DNA of 64,000 nucleotides. Origin: Pseudomonadota bacterium (GTDB taxonomy: Bacteria; Pseudomonadota; Gammaproteobacteria; Xanthomonadales; SZUA-38). The notes under the pieces are model-generated. The model was not told the DNA's origin. It did not search any database and saw only the letters and a list, made by a program, of their open reading frames with translations. The stretch is taken from positions 62,001-126,000 of the forward strand of contig JBCCCR010000019.1 of NCBI GenBank assembly GCA_039033415.1, written 5' to 3'. The position numbers and the translations under genes were made by a program. Of the stretch, positions 1-8,907 are shown in pieces. How positions within the stretch are numbered: the stretch's first letter is position 1; each line of letters opens with the position of its first letter.

Positions 1-934
1 CCCGATGTCGGAGGTCAACCAGCCGGCTGTCCGGCCACGAAACCAGCTTAAAGCGGCTTTGGGCCGGCACCTGCATGCCGTGCGTCACCTCCAACGCGTG
101 GCCGGATAAGCCGCTGGATTCCTCGCTGGCCAGCCAGGTGATGGTGTCCGCGACGTTGGTCGGCGTGGGGTAGCGAAAGTCCAGCTGCCCGTCGTCGTCC
201 GCCTTTTTGACGGTCATCAGCCCGCGGAAATGCTCTGAAGTGCTTCCCGACTCGAGCTGCTGCAGCTCGTCCATGGCGGCAAACACGGTGTCGATGCGTT
301 CCGACTTGATCGGCCCAGGGAACACCGTGTTGACCCGCACCGCCTGTCTACTGGGGCCGAGCTCGCGCGCAAGGCCCAGCGACAGGGCGTTCAGCGCCGA
401 CTTGGGGACAACGTACGGGATCCGACCGAAGTATGGCGTGCGAGAGAATATGGTTGATACGTTGATCACCGACGCGCCGTTCGACAGTCGGGGCAGGGCG
501 GCTCGTGTCATATTCCAAGGTCCGCCCAGCAGGTTCATGCAGGCCTCGAAGAGCGTCTCCGCATCGCCGATCTGCAGTTTCTGGTCCTCGCTGAACGGGA
601 TGTGCTCCAGCGTTTGTTTTGGGCCCGCGCCGCCGGCATTGTTGATCAGGACGTCGATGTCGCCAAAGTGTTCGGTTGCGGCGCCAACCACGGCTTCGCA
701 GTCGGCGGGCACCGCGCAGTCACCCGCAGCACAAAGGATGCTGGAAGCGTCAAATCCCTCTTCGACCAGCTGCTCGGCCAGCTCTGTGAGCTTTTGTTCC
801 GTGCGGCCGTTCAGCACAACCCTGGCGCCCTCCTGGAGCAGGTGGCGGGTAATGTGGGAGCCGATATTGCCGGCGGCTCCGGTCAGAATGATGTGGCGGC
901 CGGTGAGCCGGCCAGTGCTGATTGATTCGCTCAT
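1..934 (-). CDS. mcr: Malonyl-CoA reductase, N-terminal part (truncated by window edge)
   Basis: About 311 residues are visible; the rest lies left of base 1. The N-terminal half is an SDR domain with the nucleotide motif TGAAGNIG near residue 19 and an active-site YVVPK following INVSTIFSR. From memory, the stretches VINVSTIFSR, GRIPYV.PK.ALNALS, VNT.FPGPI and EVTHGM match the Chloroflexus aurantiacus bifunctional malonyl-CoA reductase much better than generic SDRs. In that enzyme this half reduces malonate semialdehyde to 3-hydroxypropionate and the C-terminal half (not visible here) makes the semialdehyde from malonyl-CoA. The ATG at 934 overlaps the pcs stop codon as ATGA, implying translational coupling. 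A separately encoded N-terminal half cannot be excluded, since the C-terminal half is outside the window. Confidence 0.85.
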   Translation of the reverse strand, partial: MSESISTGRLTGRHIILTGAAGNIGSHITRHLLQEGARVVLNGRTEQKLTELAEQLVEEGFDASSILCAAGDCAVPADCEAVVGAATEHFGDIDVLINNAGGAGPKQTLEHIPFSEDQKLQIGDAETLFEACMNLLGGPWNMTRAALPRLSNGASVINVSTIFSRTPYFGRIPYVVPKSALNALSLGLARELGPSRQAVRVNTVFPGPIKSERIDTVFAAMDELQQLESGSTSEHFRGLMTVKKADDDGQLDFRYPTPTNVADTITWLASEESSGLSGHALEVTHGMQVPAQSRFKLVSWPDSRLVDLRHR

Positions 935-3900
935 CGGAGGGTCCCTGCTGATCCCGTATCCACCTGTTCAAAGTCTTCGCCTCGGGCCTGGGCCTCAGCG
1001 ATGGCCCATGCGCGGTAAAGCTCGTCGCGGGTTTTGAGCCCCATCCGAGGCAGCGCGTGCAGCGCCACGTAGGTGGCTCCCTCGTGGCGGTTTTCCCACA
1101 TCGCCTGGTGCGCCGCAGCCACCTCGTCGAAGGCCACCGGCACCGGCTCGACGACGTCGATCATGCCGGCAGCGATGCGCTCCTGAACCTCGCTGAATTC
1201 GCGAGCCGTATTGAGATGGGTTCCACGGATTTCGGCGGTTGGCATCAGGATGCGTCGTTGCCGCATCCAGACCTGCGGTGCGTAAAAACTCAGGCGGCGG
1301 CCGCTTAAGCTCTCGCTGTAAACCACCTTGCCTGTGTTCGGTTTAACCAGCGACGTGGACAGCGCCAGCGAGTCGCGGCCGCGGCGCTCGAACACGACGT
1401 CCGGCAGGCCCCGCCGATCCATCGTGTTGCGCAGCAGCGGCCCAATCGCTGAGCCGATGGGCTTCAACGTTCGGTCGGAGAAGCGGCGCACGGCCTCCTT
1501 GAAGCTCGGTGACTCGGTAAAGGGGTCGGGCATTGGGGCCAGCGGACCCGGCGGATCAAACTCGTCACCCAGCCGACGCTGAATCTGCTCGACGCTGACC
1601 ACGCCGGCGAGCTGCGCACCGAAGCCCAGCGAGGTGACGAACTCGCGCTGCTCGATCGTATCAGCGAGCACCGCTACCCGGGCGCCGATGGCGCAGCCGG
1701 CCTCGATTGCCTCGATGCCTATCGGGTCCACCACACCGTCTTCCGCGCCGGGACCGTAGATCACCAGGAGCGACTGGCCAGCCCGCAGCCGGGCGCGACG
1801 CAGCGTTTGGGGCACTTCCTCCTCACCGCTTTTGCCCATAAACGAAAAACGGTAGCCCGTTGAGGCGCCAAAGAAGGTCAGAATGCCGCCGTCACCCAAT
1901 AGCTGGAAAGAGCGGCCGAAGGCTCGTTCGCCAGCGTGCGACACCACAAAGTCGAGCGGTCCACCCACCTGGCTATGTGCCTCGTTCACAAAGGTCTCGC
2001 CCGCTTGCTCCCAGGCGTCCCAGCCCTCCGGCTCATCCGGCACGGGCGTAAAGATCGTCGCCCAGCGAGGGTCTTTACGGTTGATCGCCACGCCGCCGAG
2101 TGACGCTACCCGCGATGCCCGATCGTCTGAGGAGACCATCCCCAACACGCTCAGCCCGCTGCTGCGGGCGCTGCGCAGACATTCAAGGCCTGTGCCGGTT
2201 GAGGCGCCCTCAACGAACAGGCGGGCACCGGCGTGTATGTCGAGCGTGTGGTAAAGCGCGCGGTGAATGGTGCCCTGGGTCAGGCCGTAGGCGCCGGCCT
2301 GTTCGATGGTCAGCCCGGGCAGCTTGGCGTGGAGCTGCGGGCCCTGCACCACGAGAAACTGCGCGTGGCTGCCGTCGTTACGTTCGTAGCCCTGGATGCG
2401 AAAGTCGGCCGCCATCGGGTCCAGACCCTGGTCGGGTGACAGCAGCTCGCTCTGGCCGGAGTAGATGGTAACCAGCTGTCCGACGGACAGCCGGCCCTCA
2501 CGCGCGAGCTCGGCACCCAGCTGAGCGATGATCGCCACGCCGCCCGAACCGGTGACCTGCACGTCCACGTCGCGGGCATCAAACGGTGACACCGGGATGC
2601 CGGTGATGGCCCAGATGTCGTTGAAGTTCAGCTCGGAGGCCAGCACGTAGACCAGCGCATCGTTGGGCCCAGGCTCAGGCGTATCGAAGACCAGCAGGCG
2701 CTCTGCCTCAATCGGGTCGCCGTGATCCGGCGCGCCGTCTTCAGGCCGTTTGATCACTCCGAGGCCGTACTGATAAGCCGGAACCGAGGTCACACCCGGG
2801 AAAAAGCTCGCTCCAAGCGGCAGCAGCTCGCCCTCTGCCTCGAGCTGCCGGCGAGTGGCCTCGTCAGCGTCGGGCGGCACCGCGGTCTCGCGAACCGGCA
2901 GCGGGTTGCTGCGTCGCTCCAGAAACGCCCGGATGCCGATTGGACCCGCGGCCGGATCGCAGACGCCGTCAGCGAACAGACCCGCCTCGGTCTTGAGGCC
3001 CGCCGCCTGGCCCTGCGCGGCGCCGACCGACGTGGCCTTGAGGATCCGTTCGACGGCGCTACCGCGATCACCGGCGTGAGCCTGCTCCACCACCTGCTTC
3101 AGGCGGCCCGACTCGAGCCAGGCCGGATCGAAGGGCAGGGGCTTTTCCCGATCTTTGAGCTGCTGGGCGCGCGCGGCGGCAACCGCGACCAGGGGCCCCT
3201 CGCCCTGGATGAGCCCTCGAACCCGATCGACCGCGGTCTGGACGACGCCAACAGCGCCCGACTGCTCGTCTGCCAGGCCGAGCGCCAGCGCCCGCTCGAC
3301 GTCCACCGAGCGACCGCTGATCATCATGTCCAGCGCAACCCGAATTCCGTCTTCGCCCTGGCGCTCGTAGAGCTTGCGGGTCAGGCGCTGGGTGCCACCA
3401 TAGCCGGGCAGCAGGTTGAGGTTGATTTCCGGCTGACCAAAAACCGCTCGCGGATCGGCCACCACATAGCTGCAGGCCAGCACCAGTTCATTGCCCCCGC
3501 CCAACGCCGGGCCGTTGACGGCCGCGATGACCGGAACCGGGAGATTTTCGAGCGCGGAGAAGGCGGTGTGAGCCGCGTTGGCGGGCGTCTGCGCACTCTC
3601 GCGGTCACCGGCTTCGCCAACCTCCAGGAGCTCTTTGACGTCAGCGCCGGCCACAAACGCGTTGCCGGCGCCGGTGACCACCACCGCCGCGACGCCCGAC
3701 TGATCCTTCAGGTGCTGCAGCACCGTGTTGAGCTCGTCGAGCGCCCGTTCATTCAGAGAGTTCACCGGCGGGTGGCTGATCGTCAGCACCACCACGCTGT
3801 CCGTTTCTGTGAGCTGGTGGGTTTCGACCCGCAGGTAGCGGTAGGTCTGGACAATCTGCCGAGCGTCAGCCAGGCGTCCGAAGGCGCGCCACTCGGCGAC

Positions 3901-6342
3901 GGTGGCCGCGATTTCGTCGACCACCTCGGGATTACGCAGGGTGGAAAGATCCCCCAGCGGTTCGTCCAGCAAAATCGCGCGAAGCGTGCGGCGCATGTAC
4001 TTGCCAGACCGCGTCTCGGGAAACGCTGAAACCACCAGAAAATCCGACGGCACCGCGGTCACACCCTTCTCGGTTTTGACCAGACCCTTCAGTCGTGCCA
4101 GGTCGTCATCGGACAGCCGGCCACCGGGGGCGGGAATGACAAACGCCACCGGCGTTTCACCTTTCTCGGTATGGGGTGCGCCGACAACCACGGCATTGCC
4201 CAGGGGTGACTCGGTGTTCAGGACCTTGTCCCGGAGAATGGCACCCTCGATTTCTTCGGTGCCAATGCGATGCCCCGATACGTTGATGACGTCGTCAGAG
4301 CGGCCGTGCAGCGTGACGCTGCCGTCGTCATGCTGCCGGGCAAAGTCACCCTGGGTGTAGGCCAGACCATCGCTCCAGCGGCTGAAGTACACCTCCGTAA
4401 AGCGTTCGAGGTCGCCACACCAGCCGGGCTCGCCGAGCGCCTCGCCGTTCCCCCAGATCGTCCTGGCCAGGTAGGGGTAAGGCTGCGTGATGACCAGCTC
4501 ACCCTTTTCCCCCAGCTCGGCGGGCCTCCAGTTGGGTTCACCGGGCGCGGGCTCATCGACGGCAACGCGCACCTCTGCCTGGATCCAGGGTAGGGGCCAG
4601 CTCTTCGCGTCCGCCGCCAGCGCGTGGACGTCTCCCCACGGGCAGCTCAGCACCATGCCTCCGTGTTCGGTAGCCCAGTATGAGTTGATGTAGCGGCTGC
4701 AGACATTCTCCATCGCAAACTGCTGGACCGCCGGCGACACGGGCTCAGCGCAGAAGGTGGCAACCTTGAGACCCGCCATGTCGAAGGTGGCCATGTCCCG
4801 GGTGCTGGCCGGATCGGTCATCACCGCTTTCAGAAACGTTGAGCCAGCTTTAAAGATGCGCGCGCCGTGGCGCTGAATGATCGAAGAAAAGCGACCGGCG
4901 TGCGGAAACAGCGGAGAGCCCTCAACCACAATAGAGGTGATGCCCAGCGCAAAGGGTGCGGCAATCAGGTACGACTGTCCGGTGATCCAGCCTGGGTCGG
5001 CGATCACGTAGATCCGGTCCTCAGGCTGCGCGTTGAACACCATCCGCATGGTGTGCGTGATCCCGGCGAGCCAGCCGCCGTGGGTGTGGACCACCCCTTT
5101 GGGTTTGCCGGTGGAACCGGAGGTGTAAATGATGAACAGCGGCCAGTCGGCGTCGACCGGCTGCGCGGGCTGGATCCGATTCAGCGTCGACCACAGTTCC
5201 GTGTCCTCCAGCTGATCGAGTGAGTCCAGATCGCCGGCCTGCGTGAGCAGCACGGCCGCCGCGTCGGAAACCAGATCGGCCGACCACCGGTCGCGCTTTT
5301 GCTGGACGATGTCCTGCCCGGTGTGCCTGACCACCACCACCGTCTCCACCACGTGGGTGACTTGGGACAGGCGCCGGGCGACGCTGGTGCGGATACGGGC
5401 GGTTTGGGTGGCACCCAAGGCTGTGGCTTCGGTGCCGCGCAGACTGCGGCCCAGTTCGCGCATGACGTCGCTGCGCTCGATGGTGATTTCCCCACGCAGC
5501 GCGGCTTCGACCTGCTCGTGAATATGGGTTGCCAGGTCGCCGAGCTCATGCTCAGCGAGCACCTCGGCGAGGGCGTCCAGCGCAGCCGGCAGCGGCACGT
5601 AGTTGTCCAGCGCCGGATCGGCATAAGTCTCCTTAAACGGGACAACCTCAGCATTGCGATAGCCACCGTCCGCTGTCACAACGACGCGAGCGCCCGCATC
5701 GCAGATCCGGTCGGACAGTGTCTTGGCCGAAAAGCCGCCAAAGACCGGGGTGTAAATGATGCCGAGGCGCTTGGCCGCCTCGGTATAGAAAATCTGCTCC
5801 GGGATACTGGGTAGATTAAACGCCACCCGGTCACCCTTTTTGAGACCGAGCGAGCTCAAGACCTGGGCGCGAACAACCGTCTCGACAAAAAACTCGCGAT
5901 AGCTATGGCTGCGCTCCTGAACCGGTCCGCCCTGACCATTGTTCAGGGAGGGGTCCCAGCGGTCGCCCTCAAACACAAAAGCGGTATGGGCACCTCGGCC
6001 CGCCAACAGGTGCCGATCAATTTCGTTGAAGCAGGCATTCGTGAGGCCCCCGCTGAACCAGCGGTAGAAGGGGGCCTGCTCGTCGTCCAGCGCGTTGCGC
6101 CAGGGCTGCCAGCCCGGGTCGCGCGCTTTGTCTACCGGATCGCCGTTGGCTGCAGCAAAGCCGGACCAGCTTCCGGTGTTGGGGTCTGCCTTAAGCCAGT
6201 TATCCTGCTCGGGGTCGAACCAGTGAAGTTCGCCGGCCGCGATGCGACCGTGAAACTGGCCAGGATCGTCGATGGCCTCTTGCCTGAGGACCTGCTCGTC
6301 AGTATTTCCAAGCGTTCCCCAATGCCCGTTCGCCTGCGCCAT
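931..6342 (-). CDS. pcs: Propionyl-CoA synthase (trifunctional, 1803 aa)
   Basis: One polypeptide with three domains in the order and length of Chloroflexus propionyl-CoA synthase. (1) Acyl-CoA (3-hydroxypropionyl-CoA) synthetase, about residues 80-800, with YTSGSTGKPKG at 406-416, YWATEHGG at 555-562, GRSDDVINVSGHR near 680 and the adenylation lysine in SGK (K781). (2) Enoyl-CoA hydratase, about 845-1100, with the two crotonase glutamates E952 and E972 at the usual 20-residue spacing. (3) A zinc-independent MDR enoyl-CoA reductase, about 1180-1770, with GASTGTGLE at 1379-1387. Together these convert 3-hydroxypropionate, CoA, ATP and NADPH to propionyl-CoA through an acrylyl-CoA intermediate. 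The start ATG is preceded by AAGGGG. It is the upstream gene of a coupled pair with mcr. No frameshift or missing catalytic residue was seen. Confidence 0.95.
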   Translation of the reverse strand: MAQANGHWGTLGNTDEQVLRQEAIDDPGQFHGRIAAGELHWFDPEQDNWLKADPNTGSWSGFAAANGDPVDKARDPGWQPWRNALDDEQAPFYRWFSGGLTNACFNEIDRHLLAGRGAHTAFVFEGDRWDPSLNNGQGGPVQERSHSYREFFVETVVRAQVLSSLGLKKGDRVAFNLPSIPEQIFYTEAAKRLGIIYTPVFGGFSAKTLSDRICDAGARVVVTADGGYRNAEVVPFKETYADPALDNYVPLPAALDALAEVLAEHELGDLATHIHEQVEAALRGEITIERSDVMRELGRSLRGTEATALGATQTARIRTSVARRLSQVTHVVETVVVVRHTGQDIVQQKRDRWSADLVSDAAAVLLTQAGDLDSLDQLEDTELWSTLNRIQPAQPVDADWPLFIIYTSGSTGKPKGVVHTHGGWLAGITHTMRMVFNAQPEDRIYVIADPGWITGQSYLIAAPFALGITSIVVEGSPLFPHAGRFSSIIQRHGARIFKAGSTFLKAVMTDPASTRDMATFDMAGLKVATFCAEPVSPAVQQFAMENVCSRYINSYWATEHGGMVLSCPWGDVHALAADAKSWPLPWIQAEVRVAVDEPAPGEPNWRPAELGEKGELVITQPYPYLARTIWGNGEALGEPGWCGDLERFTEVYFSRWSDGLAYTQGDFARQHDDGSVTLHGRSDDVINVSGHRIGTEEIEGAILRDKVLNTESPLGNAVVVGAPHTEKGETPVAFVIPAPGGRLSDDDLARLKGLVKTEKGVTAVPSDFLVVSAFPETRSGKYMRRTLRAILLDEPLGDLSTLRNPEVVDEIAATVAEWRAFGRLADARQIVQTYRYLRVETHQLTETDSVVVLTISHPPVNSLNERALDELNTVLQHLKDQSGVAAVVVTGAGNAFVAGADVKELLEVGEAGDRESAQTPANAAHTAFSALENLPVPVIAAVNGPALGGGNELVLACSYVVADPRAVFGQPEINLNLLPGYGGTQRLTRKLYERQGEDGIRVALDMMISGRSVDVERALALGLADEQSGAVGVVQTAVDRVRGLIQGEGPLVAVAAARAQQLKDREKPLPFDPAWLESGRLKQVVEQAHAGDRGSAVERILKATSVGAAQGQAAGLKTEAGLFADGVCDPAAGPIGIRAFLERRSNPLPVRETAVPPDADEATRRQLEAEGELLPLGASFFPGVTSVPAYQYGLGVIKRPEDGAPDHGDPIEAERLLVFDTPEPGPNDALVYVLASELNFNDIWAITGIPVSPFDARDVDVQVTGSGGVAIIAQLGAELAREGRLSVGQLVTIYSGQSELLSPDQGLDPMAADFRIQGYERNDGSHAQFLVVQGPQLHAKLPGLTIEQAGAYGLTQGTIHRALYHTLDIHAGARLFVEGASTGTGLECLRSARSSGLSVLGMVSSDDRASRVASLGGVAINRKDPRWATIFTPVPDEPEGWDAWEQAGETFVNEAHSQVGGPLDFVVSHAGERAFGRSFQLLGDGGILTFFGASTGYRFSFMGKSGEEEVPQTLRRARLRAGQSLLVIYGPGAEDGVVDPIGIEAIEAGCAIGARVAVLADTIEQREFVTSLGFGAQLAGVVSVEQIQRRLGDEFDPPGPLAPMPDPFTESPSFKEAVRRFSDRTLKPIGSAIGPLLRNTMDRRGLPDVVFERRGRDSLALSTSLVKPNTGKVVYSESLSGRRLSFYAPQVWMRQRRILMPTAEIRGTHLNTAREFSEVQERIAAGMIDVVEPVPVAFDEVAAAHQAMWENRHEGATYVALHALPRMGLKTRDELYRAWAIAEAQARGEDFEQVDTGSAGTLR

Positions 6343-6448
6343 GCGCTATTGCCCCTTACTCGAGAGCAACCGATGCAAACAGATGGTGGGCGCTAACGCA
6401 AGCGAGTCTTGGCGTTTCTCATCGCCGCCGGGGAAAACTTCCGTCCCT

Positions 6449-7408
6449 CTATCCTGCTGAGGCGGCTTCGCGGGCTTTGCGCCGGCGCTTTGCCGCGACA
6501 AACGCCAGGCCCTGGGCGTTGAGCTCCAGGTCCATGGCCATCAAATCACGATAGAGCTGTCGATCGCTCGCGCCGCGGTCCTTAAGCACCTGATCAAAGT
6601 ACGTGTCCAGCCGCTGCTTGATCATCGACTCCAGCTGGTCGTCGGGATGCCCGGACGTCTCGGCTTCGAGCATCAGCGCCTCAGAAAAAGCCAGGTGCGC
6701 CAGCATCTGCTCACCGCGCTGGCCAATCTCGTCCAGCGGCCCAAAGTGGGTTGGATAGATGCAGCTGGGCTTCAGCGACACCAGGCGCTTCACTGACTCG
6801 CGCGCCAGCGGCCCGTCAAAGTCCGTCGGGCTCGTGGAAGGAAAGGCAAACGGGCCGTCAGCCTGCAGGGCCGGGTAGTGGAGCCCGAAGGCGTCCCCGG
6901 TGAAGATGCTGTGGCTGGCGCTGTCGACGATACAGAAATGGTGATTGGCATGGCCCCGGGTGTGCAGGAAGGTGAGCGTGCGCTGACCAAAAGACAGCGT
7001 TTCGCCGTCCTCCATCTCCCGGACTCGTTCTGCCGGCACGGGTTCGATGGTGCCGTAGAGCTTGTCGAACGTCTCGGCGCCGTAGACGGCCCTCGCGCTG
7101 CCGACCAGGCGTTCCGGGTCGATCACATGTCGGGCTGCGCGTGGGTGTGCGACCACCACCGCGTTGGGGCAGGCCTTGAGCAGCGCCGAGGTTCCGCCGG
7201 CGTGGTCTAGGTGGACGTGGGTAATGACCAGATATTTGACGTTCTCGGGCGCCAAACCCTCCGCCGCAAGGTGCTCCAACAGTGTCGGGACCGCCAAAGC
7301 GGTGTTGTTGTCGATGAATGCCGCCTCATCACCCTCGATCATGAGGTAGGCCGCAGCGACCAAGGGCTGCCCCGCGTAGTGGCAGTCGATCGTGATAATT
7401 TTCTGCAT
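6449..7408 (-). CDS. Metallo-beta-lactamase-fold hydrolase
   Basis: 319 residues from the chosen ATG at 7408. The open frame extends 55 codons upstream, but the family domain begins with MQKIITIDCHY and the upstream residues look non-coding. The zinc motif THVHLDHAGG (H64, H66, D68, H69), a later GHANHH and the ITGDAF-like SIFTGDAFG give the MBL order of metal ligands. A helical C-terminal region of about 100 residues follows the domain. The substrate is unknown; this subgroup includes thioesterase-like and lactonase-like enzymes. It follows pcs on the same strand about 100 bp upstream of it, so co-transcription with pcs/mcr is possible but unproven. Confidence 0.8.
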   Translation of the reverse strand: MQKIITIDCHYAGQPLVAAAYLMIEGDEAAFIDNNTALAVPTLLEHLAAEGLAPENVKYLVITHVHLDHAGGTSALLKACPNAVVVAHPRAARHVIDPERLVGSARAVYGAETFDKLYGTIEPVPAERVREMEDGETLSFGQRTLTFLHTRGHANHHFCIVDSASHSIFTGDAFGLHYPALQADGPFAFPSTSPTDFDGPLARESVKRLVSLKPSCIYPTHFGPLDEIGQRGEQMLAHLAFSEALMLEAETSGHPDDQLESMIKQRLDTYFDQVLKDRGASDRQLYRDLMAMDLELNAQGLAFVAAKRRRKAREAASAG

Positions 7409-7520
7409 ATCGATACTGTTACCGCCACGCCTGAAAAATGCAATATCGTCGGTCTTAGCTGGATGCTGGGCGGCCAATCCCCTACAATTTAGCCTTAGTT
7501 TTTGGGCGGCAAAGCCTTCG

Positions 7521-8093
7521 ATGAAAGCAAGCAAACGCGATATTTTCTGGTTCGCAGCACTCGCTGCGCTCATGCTGGCAACCCGTGGAAATCTTCTGGG
7601 GACGATCGTGCCTGTACAGCTGCACGACGCGTCCTGGGCGGCATTTCTGCTGGCGGGCGCGGTGCTGAGAAAGCCGGTGTACCTCGCGTTGCTGGCGACG
7701 CTGGCGCTGGGACTGGATTACGCAGCACTGTGCGCCGGCAGCCTGGATCTCGCGGGTTGCCTTAAGCCTTCCTACCTGACGCTCCTGGGAGCGTGGGCCA
7801 TGCTCTGGGTGGCGGGCCGCATGATCCGCACCGGCAGCTGGGACCTGGCGACCGCCGGTCGAAACGTGCTGCTGGTGCTCGCCGTAATCACGACTGCTTA
7901 CGTGTTGACCAGCGGTGGCTTTTATCTTTGGTCGGGCCACTACGAGGCGTGGTCCATCACCCAGTTCTGGAACATGAGCGCGCCGTTCTTTCTGGTGGCG
8001 CTAGGTTCAACCGTGGGCTACACGGCCCTTGGCCTGCTCGCTCAGCAGGTGACGACGTCTTTACCCCGTAGCCGGGAGCCGCTCGCCGGCTAG
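7521..8093 (+). CDS. Small polytopic membrane protein
   Basis: 190 residues from the ATG of MKASKRDIFWF. The frame extends further upstream, but those codons overlap the start of the divergent MBL gene. About five hydrophobic segments are visible, with conserved-looking features LATRG, DASWAAFLLAG, a central CLKPSYL and SGGFYLWSG. It vaguely recalls small integral membrane proteins found near cobalamin genes in Pseudomonas, but I see no B12 gene or riboswitch here, so no function is assigned. No strong Shine-Dalgarno is present. Confidence 0.65.
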   Translation: MKASKRDIFWFAALAALMLATRGNLLGTIVPVQLHDASWAAFLLAGAVLRKPVYLALLATLALGLDYAALCAGSLDLAGCLKPSYLTLLGAWAMLWVAGRMIRTGSWDLATAGRNVLLVLAVITTAYVLTSGGFYLWSGHYEAWSITQFWNMSAPFFLVALGSTVGYTALGLLAQQVTTSLPRSREPLAG

Positions 8094-8238
8094 AGCTGGC
8101 CGCTGCCCCTGGGCGGAGACGCGCAAGCGACTCTTAAATCGGCGTAGCCCGTCCCCTTCGGAACGGCAGCGAGCCTTTTCCAATTCGACCGTATGAACGG
8201 GTATTATCGTCAGCCCGCTAACTAGTCAACGTCGGATC

Positions 8239-8907
8239 ATGGAAACCAGCAGCAAAACCGCTCGTGAGATTTACCAGGAAGTCAAAGCCAACCCCGCTCG
8301 AAAAAAATTTGGGTTTGGCCAAAAAGCGGCGCTGATCAACGTCGATCCGCAGAAAGCGTATACCCGGACTGACCTGTTCAAGACTGCGTATGAAACCGAT
8401 CCGCGCCAGCTTGAGTACGTCAACCTGCTGGCCAAACAGTTTCGGGCGCTGGGCTGGCCGGTGGTATGGACCCACGTCGCCTACATGGACTCCGGCGAAG
8501 ATGCCGGCGTGTGGGGAACCCGAACCGACACCGAAGATAGCCTCCAAAACATCAAGTATGGATCGGAACGATCGGAGTTCGACGACCGGCTCGAGATCGA
8601 CCGCAAGGGTGACGCGATCTACACCAAGCGCATGCCGTCAGCGTTCTTCGAGACGCCGCTACAAACCCACCTGGTCTGGCATCAGGTGGATACGCTGGTG
8701 ATCACCGGCGGCTCCACCAGCGGCTGTATCCGTGCCACCGCGGTCGATTCCCTGTCGCGTGGCTACCGGACAATCGTGCCGGAGGAGACAACCGCGGATA
8801 AACATGAGAGCTATCACTTCGCAAACCTGACTGATCTGCTGCTCAAGTATGCGGACGTGGTCGCGGTTCAGGAGGTGTTCGACTGGCTTGAAGGCCAGGG
8901 GTCATGA
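8239..8907 (+). CDS. Isochorismatase-like cysteine hydrolase
   Basis: 222 residues of the isochorismatase/nicotinamidase/N-carbamoylsarcosine amidase superfamily. The triad is visible: D36 in NVDPQKAY, K130 in YTKRMPSAFF and C163 in GGSTSGCIRATA, with the cis-peptide region just before the cysteine. The DPQKAY context and about 30 residues before the core are more like N-carbamoylsarcosine amidohydrolase relatives than isochorismatase proper. The stop overlaps the next start as ATGA, so it is coupled to two PuuE-like deacetylase genes. This suggests hydrolysis of a carbamoyl or amide intermediate in catabolism of a nitrogenous compound. The substrate is inferred only. Confidence 0.85.
   Translation: METSSKTAREIYQEVKANPARKKFGFGQKAALINVDPQKAYTRTDLFKTAYETDPRQLEYVNLLAKQFRALGWPVVWTHVAYMDSGEDAGVWGTRTDTEDSLQNIKYGSERSEFDDRLEIDRKGDAIYTKRMPSAFFETPLQTHLVWHQVDTLVITGGSTSGCIRATAVDSLSRGYRTIVPEETTADKHESYHFANLTDLLLKYADVVAVQEVFDWLEGQGS

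Noticed and set aside
207-1037. 276-codon plus-strand frame opposite mcr
   Set aside because: Ser/Arg-rich complement of the SDR domain with no similarity to known proteins.
2722-4029. 435-codon plus-strand frame inside pcs
   Set aside because: Antisense to the hydratase and synthetase regions of pcs; no motif.
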